From the NCBI RefSeq assembly GCF_016863655.1, contig NZ_BOPH01000132.1, positions 1-64,000 on the forward strand: a stretch of DNA of 64,000 bases. The letters are read 5' to 3'. Made by a program: the position numbers and the translations under genes. Numbering within the stretch: position 1 is the stretch's first letter; the number at the start of each line of letters is the position of its first letter. Of the stretch, positions 16,649 through 26,970 are shown piece by piece. The notes beneath the pieces are model-generated. The model saw only the letters and a list, made by a program, of their open reading frames with translations. It did not search any database and was not told the DNA's origin. The stretch comes from Virgisporangium ochraceum (lineage in GTDB: Bacteria > Actinomycetota > Actinomycetes > Mycobacteriales > Micromonosporaceae).

Positions 16649-18250
16649 TCAGGCCTCGTGCTCGTGCAACCCTCCGGCCGCCACGTGGATGAACACCGCG
16701 CCCACCTCGTCGATGGTCTCCGGCGTGTCGACGTACCCGTCCACCGGTTTCACGACCGCCTCCAGCGCCGCCTCCTCCTTCACACCGCCGTACGCGACGA
16801 TGCTGAGCTGCACCGGGCGCTTCGGGTCCATCGCCGCGGCGAGGGCGGACGCCGCGGTGGCCGGCACGGCGCCGCCCTCGTTGCGGCCGTCGGTGAACAC
16901 GAACACCTGGTTCGGCATGCCGGGGACGTACGCGTCGCGGGCGGCGGTGTAGGCGGCGAGGATCGTGTCGAACAGGTTGGTCCCGGTCTTCTGGACGGTG
17001 AGCCCGCCGATCGCCGACGCCCACGCCGCCCGGTGCTGTTCGGTGAGCGGCGCCGGTGCCAGCAGTTCCCGGTGGCCCTCGCCGAAGACCCACAGTCCGG
17101 CGCGGGCCTCGTCGGGCAGCAGCGTGCCCAGCGACCGGCCGCCCTGGCGCACCAGGTCGATCACCGGGGTGCCGGTGCCGGGCGTGGGGTTCGCCATCGA
17201 GCCGGACACGTCGACGACCATGAGCAGGCTGGTGCGCCGGTCGGCCGGGTACCAGGTGGCGAAGACGTGGTCGACGTGGTGCGCGCCGAGCACGTCGAAC
17301 GGCTTCGCCGCGAGCGTGGGCAGCGGGCTGACCGCCGCGCCGGCCACCGGCAGCGTGTCGGCCCGGCGCAGCCTGGCGGCCCCGAGCGCCTCGTCGGACC
17401 GGTTGCCGCGCAGGGCGTCGAGCAGCCGGGTCACCGCGGCGGCGTTGTCGAGGGCCGCTTCGGTGGGCAGGAAGGTGTACCGCAGCACCGCGCTGCGGTC
17501 GGTGCCGGGCAGGTAGGTGAGGCCGGTCGGCGGGTCGGCGAGGAGCGCGTACTCGGCGACGAGGCCGACCTCGCCGGGCTGCCGGGGCAGGGCAGGTCCG
17601 GCGCCGGCGACGGTGCGCACCTGGGGCAGGGCGCGGCTGAGGGCGAGCGACGACGCGTCCATGCCCTGCGCCACCCACACGCCCTCGCCGACCGCGCCGG
17701 CGCCGACCATGCCCTCGCCTGACCCGGCGGGGTCGCGGACGGCGAGCGTGACGCCGGCCGGGTCGCCGGCGAGCGTGGCCAGCGCCAGCCAGGACCCGCC
17801 GGCCTGCTGCACGCGGGCGGCGGTGGCCCGGTCGGCGGCCATGTAGATCGGGCTGGTGGCGAGGACGGTGCCGGAGCCGAGGGTGCCCTTGGCGGCGAGC
17901 TTGAGCCGGCCGGCGGCGGCGGTCCAGGAGGCGTCGTCGGGGATCCACAGGTCGGCGCCGAGCTGGGCGGCGCGGGCGGGTGCGGCCCGCCCGTCGACGA
18001 CGTCGACGGTGACCGAGAGGCAGTCGTCGCCGGCTTCGAGGGCGGGCTTGAGGTACTCGATCACCGGTGCGAACGAGGCGGCGGTGACCACGCGGACGGT
18101 CGCCGTGCACCGGCTGGTCGCGGTGTCGACGGGGGTGCCGTGGCGCGCGTAGAGGGCTGCGGCCGCGGTGACGGCGGCGATGACCGCGATCGCGGCGACG
18201 GTGGCGACCAGCGGTGCCGCCATCACGCGCCTGAGCCGGTGCCGCCCCAT
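16649..18250 (-). CDS. substrate-binding domain fused to von Willebrand factor A domain
   Basis: A 533-residue surface protein. An N-terminal helix (about 10-35) acts as a signal or anchor. It is followed by a periplasmic-binding-protein-like region beginning VRVVTAASFAPVIEYLKPALE, as in family 1 extracellular binding proteins. From about residue 335 there is a VWA domain whose metal site is intact (VVDVSGSMANPT, then a TGTN threonine and FVFTDGRNEGG). This looks like the binding-protein/VWA fusions common in actinobacteria. It sits upstream of aspS on the same strand, 44 bp away. Ligand unknown. Confidence 0.85.
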   Translation of the reverse strand: MGRHRLRRVMAAPLVATVAAIAVIAAVTAAAALYARHGTPVDTATSRCTATVRVVTAASFAPVIEYLKPALEAGDDCLSVTVDVVDGRAAPARAAQLGADLWIPDDASWTAAAGRLKLAAKGTLGSGTVLATSPIYMAADRATAARVQQAGGSWLALATLAGDPAGVTLAVRDPAGSGEGMVGAGAVGEGVWVAQGMDASSLALSRALPQVRTVAGAGPALPRQPGEVGLVAEYALLADPPTGLTYLPGTDRSAVLRYTFLPTEAALDNAAAVTRLLDALRGNRSDEALGAARLRRADTLPVAGAAVSPLPTLAAKPFDVLGAHHVDHVFATWYPADRRTSLLMVVDVSGSMANPTPGTGTPVIDLVRQGGRSLGTLLPDEARAGLWVFGEGHRELLAPAPLTEQHRAAWASAIGGLTVQKTGTNLFDTILAAYTAARDAYVPGMPNQVFVFTDGRNEGGAVPATAASALAAAMDPKRPVQLSIVAYGGVKEEAALEAVVKPVDGYVDTPETIDEVGAVFIHVAAGGLHEHEA

Positions 18251-18394
18251 GCGTCATCCCGTTCCGTCGATCCCCGGCAACTTTCGAAGACGACACACTA
18301 ACGACTACCGCCGTGACAATCGATCGGTCGGGTACCCGCCGTTTCCGGCTATCCGGTCAGCCGCACAATTCCGCCAAATTGCCGGCGGCGGGTC

Positions 18395-18410
18395 GTAACG
18401 CGTCCGAAAC
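18395..18410 (+). promoter_or_regulatory. GlnR-like box upstream of urease
   Basis: GTAAC, six bases, GAAAC matches the published streptomycete GlnR core (gTnAC-n6-GaAAC) exactly. It ends 42 bp before the ureA start codon. GlnR is known to control urease genes in Streptomyces coelicolor, so nitrogen control here is a reasonable inference. Only one such pair is clear; the usual second pair is not seen. Confidence 0.55.
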
Positions 18411-18452
18411 TTCTCCCTGCGACGATCCAGACCCCCGCGAGGAGGTGCCCGC

Positions 18453-18755
18453 ATGTTCCTCACCCAGCACGAGCAGGAGCGGCTGATGATCCACGTCGCC
18501 GCCGAGCTCGCCTGGAAACGCCGCGGTCGGGGGCTGCGGCTGAACTACCCGGAGGCGGTCGCGGTGGTCACCGCGTTCCTGCTGGAGGGCGCCCGCGACG
18601 GCCGCACCGTCGCCGACCTGATGTCCGCCGGCCGCACCGTCCTCACCCGCGAGGACGTGCTCGACGGTGTGCCGGAGATGCTCGCGGAGGTCCAGGTGGA
18701 GGCCACGTTCCCCGACGGCACCAAGCTCGTCACCGTCCACGGGCCGATCCCGTGA
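18453..18755 (+). CDS. ureA: urease subunit gamma
   Basis: Smallest structural subunit of nickel urease, which hydrolyses urea to ammonia and carbamate. It has the canonical 100-residue length and family signatures (FLTQHEQERLMIHVAAELAWKRRGRGLRLNYPEAVAVV, ending HGPIP). A strong GAGGAGGTG ribosome site precedes the ATG. It opens the ureABCFGD operon and overlaps ureB by four bases. A GlnR-type box in the leader suggests nitrogen-responsive expression. Confidence 0.97.
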   Translation: MFLTQHEQERLMIHVAAELAWKRRGRGLRLNYPEAVAVVTAFLLEGARDGRTVADLMSAGRTVLTREDVLDGVPEMLAEVQVEATFPDGTKLVTVHGPIP

Positions 18756-19045
18756 CGCCGGGCGAGATCCTCTTCGGCGACGGCGACATTGAGATCAACG
18801 CCGGCCGGTCGACGGTCGCCCTGCGGGTGGTCAACACCGGCGACCGCCCCATCCAGGTCGGCTCGCACTTCCACTTCGCCGAGGCCAACGCCGCCCTCGA
18901 GTTCGACCGCGCCGCCGCGGCCGGCCACCGCCTGGCGGTTCCGGCCGGCACGTCGGTGCGCTTCGAGCCGGGGATTCCGCGCGAGGTCACCCTGGTCGCG
19001 CTCGGCGGCAGGCGCGTCGTGCCCGGGCTTTCGATCAAGAGGTGA
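18752..19045 (+). CDS. ureB: urease subunit beta
   Basis: Second structural urease subunit, 97 residues. It has the typical MTPGEILFGDGDIEIN opening, the loop VGSHFHFAEANAALEFDR and the RFEPG motif near the end. It packs against UreC in the (UreABC)3 trimer. The start overlaps the ureA stop and its stop overlaps the ureC GTG, the tight packing expected of a co-translated complex. Confidence 0.97.
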   Translation: MTPGEILFGDGDIEINAGRSTVALRVVNTGDRPIQVGSHFHFAEANAALEFDRAAAAGHRLAVPAGTSVRFEPGIPREVTLVALGGRRVVPGLSIKR

Positions 19046-20760
19046 CGCACGTGGGTCGACTCTCTCGCGCCAGGTACACGTCCTTGTACGGACCGACCAC
19101 GGGTGACCGGATCCGCCTGGCCGACACGAACCTGCTCATCGAGGTCGAGCTCGACCACTGCGCCGGCGGCGACGAGGCGGTGTTCGGCGGCGGCAAGGTG
19201 ATCCGCGAGTCGATGGGCCAGTCCACCGCCACCCGCGCGGCCGGCGCGCCCGACACCGTGATCACCGGCGCCGTGGTGCTCGACCACTGGGGTGTGGTCA
19301 AGGCCGACGTCGGCATCCGCGACGGGCGCATCGTGGCCCTGGGCAGGGCCGGCAACCCCGACACGATGGACGGCGTCCATCCCGATCTGGTCATCGGTCC
19401 CGGCACGGAGATCATCGCCGGCAACGGGCGCATCCTCACGGCCGGCGCGATCGACTCGCACGTCCACCTGATCAGCCCGACCATCCTCGACACGGCGCTG
19501 GCCGCGGGCATCACCACGATCATCGGTGGTGGCACGGGCCCGGCCGAGGGCACCAAGGCCACCACGGTCACGCCGGGCGCGTGGCACCTGGCCCGCATGT
19601 TCGAGGCGCTCGACCCGTTCCCGGTCAACGTGCTGCTGCTCGGCAAGGGCAACACCGTGTCGGAGGAGTCGATGTGGGAGCAGCTGCGCGGCGGCGCCGG
19701 CGGCTTCAAGCTGCACGAGGACTGGGGCACCACGCCCGCGGCGATCGACGCCTGCCTGCGGGTCTGCGACGCGTCGGGCGTGCAGGCGGCGATCCACACC
19801 GACACCCTGAACGAGGCCGGGTTCGTCGAGGAGACGCTGCGCGCGATCGCCGGTCGCGGCATCCACGCTTACCACACCGAGGGCGCCGGCGGCGGCCACG
19901 CGCCCGACATCATCACGGTGGCCGCGCACCCGAACGTGCTGCCGAGCTCGACGAACCCGACCCGCCCGTACACCCGCAACACGCTCGACGAGCACCTCGA
20001 CATGCTGATGGTCTGCCACCACCTGAACCCGACGGTGCCGGAGGACCTCGCGTTCGCGGAGAGCCGCATCCGCCCGTCGACGATGGCCGCCGAGGACCTC
20101 CTCCACGACCTGGGCGCGATCTCGATGATCGGCTCCGACTCGCAGGCGATGGGCCGGGTCGGCGAGGTCGTCCTGCGCACGTGGCAGACCGCGCACGTCA
20201 TGAAGGCCAGGCGGGGGTCGCTGCCGGGCGACGGGCCGGCCGACAACCTGCGTGCCCGCCGCTACGTCGCGAAGTACACGATCTGCCCGGCCGTCGCGCA
20301 CGGCCTGGAGCGGGAGGTCGGCTCGGTCGAGCCGGGCAAGCTGGCCGACCTGGTGCTGTGGGACCCCGCGTTCTTCGGCGTCCGCCCGCACGCGGTGATC
20401 AAGGGCGGCGCGATCGCGTGGGCGCAGATGGGCGACGCCAACGCCTCGATCCCGACGCCGCAGCCGGTGCTCCCCCGCCCGATGTTCGGTGCCTACGGCC
20501 AGGCCGCGCCGGCCACGTCGCTGCTGTTCGTGTCGCCGGCCGCGATGGACGACGGCCTCGAGGACCGTCTCGACGTGCGCCGCCGGCTGGTGCCGGTCGC
20601 CGACGTGCGCCGGCGGGGCAAGGCCGACCTGCCGCTCAACGACGCGCTCCCGCGCATCGAGGTCGCCCCGGACACGTTCACCGTGACCGTCGACGGCGAG
20701 GTGGTGGAGCCGGAACCGGTCGACGAGCTGCCCATGGCCCAGCGCTACTTCCTGTTCTGA
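19042..20760 (+). CDS. ureC: urease subunit alpha
   Basis: Catalytic subunit of urease, 572 residues. The nickel ligands are all visible: HVHL near residue 138, the lysine that becomes carbamylated in GFKLHEDWG near 222, histidines in AAIHTDT near 251 and HTEGAGGGH near 277, and the aspartate in GSDSQAMGR near 365. The catalytic flap histidine is in MVCHHLNP near 325. The sequence ends AQRYFLF as usual. It starts at a GTG overlapping ureB. Complete and apparently functional. Confidence 0.98.
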   Translation: MTHVGRLSRARYTSLYGPTTGDRIRLADTNLLIEVELDHCAGGDEAVFGGGKVIRESMGQSTATRAAGAPDTVITGAVVLDHWGVVKADVGIRDGRIVALGRAGNPDTMDGVHPDLVIGPGTEIIAGNGRILTAGAIDSHVHLISPTILDTALAAGITTIIGGGTGPAEGTKATTVTPGAWHLARMFEALDPFPVNVLLLGKGNTVSEESMWEQLRGGAGGFKLHEDWGTTPAAIDACLRVCDASGVQAAIHTDTLNEAGFVEETLRAIAGRGIHAYHTEGAGGGHAPDIITVAAHPNVLPSSTNPTRPYTRNTLDEHLDMLMVCHHLNPTVPEDLAFAESRIRPSTMAAEDLLHDLGAISMIGSDSQAMGRVGEVVLRTWQTAHVMKARRGSLPGDGPADNLRARRYVAKYTICPAVAHGLEREVGSVEPGKLADLVLWDPAFFGVRPHAVIKGGAIAWAQMGDANASIPTPQPVLPRPMFGAYGQAAPATSLLFVSPAAMDDGLEDRLDVRRRLVPVADVRRRGKADLPLNDALPRIEVAPDTFTVTVDGEVVEPEPVDELPMAQRYFLF

Positions 20761-20762
20761 CC

Positions 20763-21398
20763 ATGACCGTCGCGGCCCTCCTCCTGCTCGCCGACTCCCG
20801 GCTGCCCGCGGGCGGCCACGCCCACTCGGGCGGGCTGGAGGAGGCGGTCGAGGCGGGCCGGGTGACGACGGTGGCCGACCTCGCCCTGTTCCTCCACGGC
20901 CGCCTGGCCACCGCCGGGCTGGTCGCCGCCGCCTTCGCCGCCGCGTCGTGCCGCCCGTCGCCCGATCTCGCGACGCTCGACGCCGAACTCGACGCGCGGA
21001 CGCCCTCGCCGGCGCTGCGGAAGGCCTCCCGCTCCCAGGGCCGCGCCCTCCTGCGGGCCGGCCGCGCGATGTGGACGCTGCCGCCCGTGCGCGACGCCCA
21101 CCACCCGGTGGCACTGGGGATCGTCGCGCACGGGGCCGGCCTGTCGCCCGGCGACGCGGCGCTGGTCGCGGCGTACGGCGCGGTCACCGGGCCGGCCAGC
21201 GCGGCCGTGCGGCTGCTCGGCCTGGACCCGTACGCGGTCCAGGCGGTTCTGGCCGGTCTCGCCGCCGACTGCGACGCGACCGCCGCGCGCGCCGCGGACC
21301 GCGCGCTCGACGGACACCTGCCCGCCGCGACCGCACCACTGCTCGACCTGGGGGCGGAGCGCCACGCCACGTGGGAAGTGCGACTCTTCGCCTCCTGA
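20763..21398 (+). CDS. ureF: urease accessory protein UreF
   Basis: Helical chaperone of 211 residues that, with UreD and UreG, delivers nickel to apo-urease. The family opening ALLLLADSRLPAGGHAHSGGLE is present, followed by conserved segments RAGRAMWTLP and HPVALGIVAHGAG. It begins two bases after the ureC stop, so it is probably coupled. Actinobacterial UreF proteins are often divergent; the position and opening motif make the assignment firm. Confidence 0.92.
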   Translation: MTVAALLLLADSRLPAGGHAHSGGLEEAVEAGRVTTVADLALFLHGRLATAGLVAAAFAAASCRPSPDLATLDAELDARTPSPALRKASRSQGRALLRAGRAMWTLPPVRDAHHPVALGIVAHGAGLSPGDAALVAAYGAVTGPASAAVRLLGLDPYAVQAVLAGLAADCDATAARAADRALDGHLPAATAPLLDLGAERHATWEVRLFAS

Positions 21399-21410
21399 GG
21401 GGATAACGAC

Positions 21411-22073
21411 ATGTCACCACACAACGACCACGGCGGCGATCCGCACGGGGCGCTCGGCCACAGCCACGCCCGCGCGGTGCGCATCGGGATCGGCGGCCCG
21501 GTCGGCTCGGGCAAGACCGCCCTGGTCGCGGCGCTGTGCCGGGTGCTCGCCGGCGAGCTGAACCTCGCCGTGGTCACCAACGACATCTACACGACCGAGG
21601 ACGCCGACTTCCTGCTCCGCAACGGCGTGCTGCCCGCGGAACGGGTGCGTGCGGTGGAGACCGGGTGCTGCCCGCACACGGCGATCCGCGACGACATCGC
21701 CGCCAACCTCGACGCGGTCGAGGACCTCGAGCACAGCCTCGGCGGGCTCGACCTCGTGCTGGTCGAGAGCGGCGGCGACAACCTCACCGCCACGTTCAGC
21801 CGGGGGCTGGTCGACCGGCAGATCTTCGTCGTCGACGTCGCCGGTGGCGACAAGGTGCCCCGTAAGGGCGGGCCGGGCGTCACCTCGGCCGACCTCCTCG
21901 TGATCAACAAGACCGACCTGGCGCCGCTGGTCGGCGCCGACCTCGGCGTGATGGACCGCGACGCCCGCGCCCGCCGCGGCGACGCGCCGACGGTGTTCCT
22001 GTCGCTGGTCGAGGACCCGGCGGCGACCCCCGTGGCGGAGTGGGTGCGCTCCTGCGTCGCGGCCCGGGTGTGA
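21411..22073 (+). CDS. ureG: urease accessory GTPase UreG
   Basis: SIMIBI-class GTPase of 220 residues supplying the energy for nickel insertion. The P-loop is GGPVGSGKT, the nickel-binding CPH motif lies in ETGCCPHTAIR, VVDVAGGDKVPRKGGPG is the conserved switch region and NKTDLA the G4 motif. A short histidine-containing N-terminus (HNDHGGDPHGALGHSH) could hold extra nickel, which may matter because no ureE is present. Confidence 0.96.
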   Translation: MSPHNDHGGDPHGALGHSHARAVRIGIGGPVGSGKTALVAALCRVLAGELNLAVVTNDIYTTEDADFLLRNGVLPAERVRAVETGCCPHTAIRDDIAANLDAVEDLEHSLGGLDLVLVESGGDNLTATFSRGLVDRQIFVVDVAGGDKVPRKGGPGVTSADLLVINKTDLAPLVGADLGVMDRDARARRGDAPTVFLSLVEDPAATPVAEWVRSCVAARV

Positions 22074-22715
22074 AAGCACGCGCCGTCCTGGTCGCCGACG
22101 GCGCCCGGCTGACCACCCTCCACGGCGAGCCGCCGCTGCTGCTGCGCCGGACCGGTACCGCCGACGACGGTGCCACGGTCGTGCACCTGGTCGGCGGCGC
22201 CGCCGGTCCCCTCGCCGGCGACGACCTCGACCTGCGGATCGAGCTGACCGGCGACGCGGCCGTGGAGGTGCGCTCGGTGGCCGCGACGGTCGCGCTGCCC
22301 GGCCGCACCCGCGACTGGTCGACGCTGACCGTCACCGTGCGGGTCGGGCCCGGCGCGACGCTGCGCTGGCTGCCCGAGCCGCTGATCGCGGCCGCCGGGT
22401 GCCGGCACGTCAGCCGCGCTCGCGTCGAGCTGGCGGCCGGCGCCCGCCTGATGTGGCGCGACGAGCTGGTCTGCGGACGCCACGGCGAGCAGCCCGGCGA
22501 CCTGCGGTCGGAGCTGCACGTGCGCTACGCCGGCCGGCCGCTGCTCGCCCACGACCTCGCGGTCGGGCCGGAGGCGCCGGGCTGGGCCGGTCCGGCGGTC
22601 CTGGGCCGGGCCCGGGCGGCAGGCTCCCTGCTGACGGTGAACCTGCCGCACCCGGAGAACGCCATGCCCCTGAACGGCCCCGGAGCCCTCACCGTGGCGG
22701 TGGGCGAGGACCTCT

Positions 22716-24050
<1,335 letters not shown>

Positions 24051-24053
24051 GAC

Positions 24054-24743
24054 CTACCACCCCCGCCGCGGTGCGCTGTGGGCCCCCCGCAGGAACGGGT
24101 TGGTCGCCCGTTCCTGGCCGATCGTCGTCTCCGGACCGTGGCCGGGCAGCACCAGCGTCTCGTCGGCGAGCGGCAGGACGCGGTCGCGCAGGCTTGCCAT
24201 CATCTCCTCGGTGCTCCCCCCGGGCAGGTCGGTACGGCCGATCGAGCCGGCGAACAGCACGTCGCCGCTGAGGCAGATCGGCGGGACGTCGGCCTCGCCG
24301 GGCAGCCGGAAGAGCACCGAGCCCTTCGTGTGGCCCGGCGCGTGGTCGACGGTGATCTCCAGTCCGGCGATGCTCAGGGTCGCCTTGTCGTCGAGCGGCT
24401 TCACGTCGTCGGGCTCGACCCACTCGAACCGGCCGCCGAAGAGCTGGGTGAGGTCGGCCGACAGCCCCTTCGTCGGGTCGGCGAGCATCTCGTCGTCGCC
24501 CGGGTGGAGGTAGGCCGGGATCCCGCGCTTCGAGCACACCGGCGTCACCGAGAACGTGTGATCGAGGTGACCGTGCGTGAGCAGAACGGCCACGGGGTTG
24601 ACCTTGTGCTCGGCGAGCACCTCGTCGAGCCGCTGGGTGACCCCGAAGCCCGGGTCGACCACCACGCAGTCCTCCCCCGGCGCGGGGGCGACGACGTAAC
24701 AGTTAGTACCGAAGGCGTCGGCCGGGAAACCGGCGATGAACAC
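24054..24743 (-). CDS. metallo-beta-lactamase fold hydrolase (glyoxalase II-like)
   Basis: A 229-residue MBL-fold hydrolase. Metal ligands are present: THGHLDHT, HAPGHTKGS, SGDVLFAGSIGRTDLPGG and the last histidine in VLPGHGPETT. The overall form matches the glyoxalase II-type proteins that sit beside hisS in actinobacteria. Because actinomycetes lack glutathione, the true thiol substrate may be different (for example mycothiol derived), which is inference. The GTG at 24743 is taken as start since the family begins there and a GGAAAGG site lies upstream. Confidence 0.88.
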   Translation of the reverse strand: MFIAGFPADAFGTNCYVVAPAPGEDCVVVDPGFGVTQRLDEVLAEHKVNPVAVLLTHGHLDHTFSVTPVCSKRGIPAYLHPGDDEMLADPTKGLSADLTQLFGGRFEWVEPDDVKPLDDKATLSIAGLEITVDHAPGHTKGSVLFRLPGEADVPPICLSGDVLFAGSIGRTDLPGGSTEEMMASLRDRVLPLADETLVLPGHGPETTIGQERATNPFLRGAHSAPRRGW

Positions 24744-24918
24744 GGAGCTACACCTTTCCGAGGCGCTTAACACGGTATCGGTAGGCACATCTGTAGCCAG
24801 ACCGAGACAGGTCGCCCACACGACTCCAGGGTTCGGACCGTACACTCGCTCCGGCGTGTCGCGCTTTCCCACGCGCCGCCAGGCAGTTGTCGCAGTCATC
24901 TTACGGAGGACCCGCACC

Positions 24919-25815
24919 GTGGCCCGCACCAGAGACCGCCAACGGGCGCTCGCGCGCGCGAAGCTGGACCGGCAGATCGCCCGACGCGCGGCGGCAGCCC
25001 GCAGGAAGCGGCAGATCCAGGCCGGCACGGCAGCCGGTCTGGCGCTGGTGCTGATCGTCCTCGGAGCCCTGTGGTTCGGCGGCGTCTTCGAGGGCGACAA
25101 GGATCCGGCGCCCCAGGGCAGCGGCCAGTGCGCCTGGAACGAGAACACCGGCGGCCAGAACGTCAAGGACGTCGGCCGGCCGCCCAACGACGACCTGCCG
25201 ACCACGGGCATCGAGACGATGACGATCACCACCAACCAGGGTGTGATCAAGGCGGCGATCGACGTCTCCAAGGTCCCCTGCACGGCGGCGAGCTTCTCGT
25301 TCCTGTCCGGCAAGGGCTACTTCGACAACACCCCCTGCCACCGGCTCACCACCGACGGCGGCGGCTTCGTGCTGCAGTGCGGTGACCCGTCGGGCTCCGG
25401 CAGCGGCGGCCCCGGGTACCGGTTCGCCGACGAGAACCTGCCGACGGCCACCACGCCGCCGAGCACCGACCCGTCCGCGTCGGCCTCGCCGCCGGCCGCC
25501 CCGGCACTGTACAAGCGGGGCATGATCGCGATGGCGAACTCGGGTGAGGACACCAACGGCAGCCAGTTCTTCATCGTCTACAAGGACTCGCCGGCGTTCG
25601 AGGCCAAGTACACGGTGCTCGGCAACATCACCGAGGGCCTCGAGGTGGTCGACAAGATCGCCGAGAGCGGTGTCGCCGAGGGCTCGGAGAAGCCGGGCGA
25701 CGGCAAGCCGAAGGTCGAGGTCACCATCCAGAAGCTCACCCTGGGCAGCGGCGACGCGCCCGCGGAGACGCCGAGCGGCCAACCATCGGGCAGCTCGTCG
25801 GCGTCGACTCAGTAG
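24919..25815 (+). CDS. membrane-anchored cyclophilin-type peptidyl-prolyl isomerase
   Basis: A 298-residue protein: basic N-terminus, membrane helix at about 36-56, short linker, then a cyclophilin domain probably outside the cell. Motifs: FDNTPCHRLTTDG with the catalytic arginine, GYRFADENL, IAMANSGEDTNGSQFFI. A Ser/Pro/Ala insertion of about 25 residues lies before YKRGMIAMAN, and the C-terminus is low complexity. The GTG at 24919 has GGAGG upstream. It is divergent from the MBL-fold gene and followed by a paralogue. Confidence 0.9.
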   Translation: MARTRDRQRALARAKLDRQIARRAAAARRKRQIQAGTAAGLALVLIVLGALWFGGVFEGDKDPAPQGSGQCAWNENTGGQNVKDVGRPPNDDLPTTGIETMTITTNQGVIKAAIDVSKVPCTAASFSFLSGKGYFDNTPCHRLTTDGGGFVLQCGDPSGSGSGGPGYRFADENLPTATTPPSTDPSASASPPAAPALYKRGMIAMANSGEDTNGSQFFIVYKDSPAFEAKYTVLGNITEGLEVVDKIAESGVAEGSEKPGDGKPKVEVTIQKLTLGSGDAPAETPSGQPSGSSSASTQ

Positions 25816-25889
25816 GGGCCAGTGCCGGCGGCCGGCCGGCGGGTCGCTAGTGTCCATTCACCAGAAGGAATGTGCAGGGGGAACCGACC

Positions 25890-26744
25890 GTGACGTCGAA
25901 CCGGGACCGGGACCGGCGGGCAGCCGCGCGGGCGCGGCTGGAACGCGAGATGGCGCTGCGCGCCGACGCCGCCCGTCAGCGGCGCCGCACCCAGACCATC
26001 ATCGCCGGCGGTGCGGCCGCGCTGGTGCTGGTCGGTGCGATCGTGTGGATCGCGATCGCCGTCGGCGGCGACGGTGAGAACGCCGACCCGACGGTCGCTC
26101 CCGACGCGAGCGGCTCGGTCTCGGCGAGCCCGACGAGCTGCGAGTACAAGCCCCTGGTCGACCCGAGCGCGTCCGCGTCGCAGGAGCCCCTGCCGGCGAG
26201 CGTCAAGGAGGTCGGCAAGCCGGAGGCGAACGTGCCCCGGTCGGGCAAGCAGGTCATGACGATCAACACCAACCTGGGTGAGATCGCCATCGAGATGGAC
26301 CTGGCCAAGACCCCCTGTACGGCGGGCAGCTTCGCGTACCTGGCCGGCAAGAAGTTCTTCGACAACACCAAGTGCCACCGCCTGGTCGCCGACATCGGTG
26401 CCCTGCAGTGCGGCGACCCGGGCGGCGACGGCACCGGCGGCCCGACCTACCGCTTCGGTGACGAGAACCTGCCGGTCAACCGGCGCCCGGCCTACCCCGA
26501 GGGCGCGGTCGCGATGGCGAACGCCGGTCCCGACACCAATGGCAGCCAGTTCTTCTTCGTGTTCAAGGACAGCCCGCTGCAGGCCCAGTACTCCCTGTTC
26601 GGCAAGATCACCAAGGGCATGGACATCATAAAGAAGATCGCCGAAGGCGGCGACGACGGCGCCTACGCCCAACAGGCCGGCGGCGGCCGTCCGAAGACCG
26701 AGATCGTCTTCCAGACCGTGACGGTCAGCCCCGTCACCGCATAA
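25890..26744 (+). CDS. second membrane-anchored cyclophilin-type peptidyl-prolyl isomerase
   Basis: A 284-residue paralogue of the preceding gene with the same layout: basic N-terminus, one membrane helix (about 35-55), then a cyclophilin domain with FDNTKCHRLVADI, YRFGDENLP, VAMANAGPDTNGSQFFFVF. It lacks the Ser/Pro insertion of its neighbour. The GTG at 25890 follows an AGGGGGA site. The pair probably arose by tandem duplication and may assist folding of exported proteins, in keeping with secDF nearby. Confidence 0.9.
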   Translation: MTSNRDRDRRAAARARLEREMALRADAARQRRRTQTIIAGGAAALVLVGAIVWIAIAVGGDGENADPTVAPDASGSVSASPTSCEYKPLVDPSASASQEPLPASVKEVGKPEANVPRSGKQVMTINTNLGEIAIEMDLAKTPCTAGSFAYLAGKKFFDNTKCHRLVADIGALQCGDPGGDGTGGPTYRFGDENLPVNRRPAYPEGAVAMANAGPDTNGSQFFFVFKDSPLQAQYSLFGKITKGMDIIKKIAEGGDDGAYAQQAGGGRPKTEIVFQTVTVSPVTA

Positions 26745-26754
26745 GGACCCGTTC

Positions 26755-26791
26755 GGCGGAGGGGACGCCCGGCCCGGGCGTCCCCTCCGCC
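26755..26791 (+). terminator. perfect 18-bp inverted repeat after the cyclophilin gene
   Basis: GGCGGAGGGGACGCCCGG is followed directly by its reverse complement, beginning ten bases after the cyclophilin stop. With a few central bases unpaired for the loop this is a very stable hairpin and the likely terminator. There is no T-tract. Confidence 0.7.
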
Positions 26792-26840
26792 GCATCCCAC
26801 CGCCCTCCCGACCGAACGCCCCCCGACGCCCGCGCGCCCC

Positions 26841-26954
26841 GCGCTCCCGGCCCCCCGACGCCCCCCGCGCTCCCGGCCCCGCGCCCCGCGCTCCCGGCCC
26901 CCCGACGCCCCCGCGCCCCCGGGCCCGCGCTCCCGGCCCCGCGCTCCTGGGGTC
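26841..26954. repeat. C-rich minisatellite
   Basis: Part of a 367-bp gene-free gap between converging genes. GCGCTCCCGGCCCC occurs exactly four times (26841, 26867, 26888, 26927), with a degraded fifth copy at 26941, separated by CCCGACGCC-type spacers. No reading frame here has coding character. Confidence 0.75.
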
Positions 26955-26970
26955 TCCGCGCCCCGATCCG

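Noticed and set aside
16605..18296. In-frame upstream extension of aspS to over 1100 codons
   Set aside because: The extension is an arginine-rich shadow of the binding-protein/VWA gene; the GTG at 16604 has its own ribosome site and the OB fold begins there.
18730..21114. 794-codon minus-strand frame over ureB and ureC
   Set aside because: Opposite the complete urease subunits; an antisense artefact of base composition.
24744..24918. Search for T-box or other riboswitch between the MBL-fold and cyclophilin genes
   Set aside because: No conserved T-box sequence or recognisable aptamer; only a short leader.
26841..26954. Possible CRISPR array
   Set aside because: Repeats are too short, spacers are not unique or of even length, and no cas genes are near.
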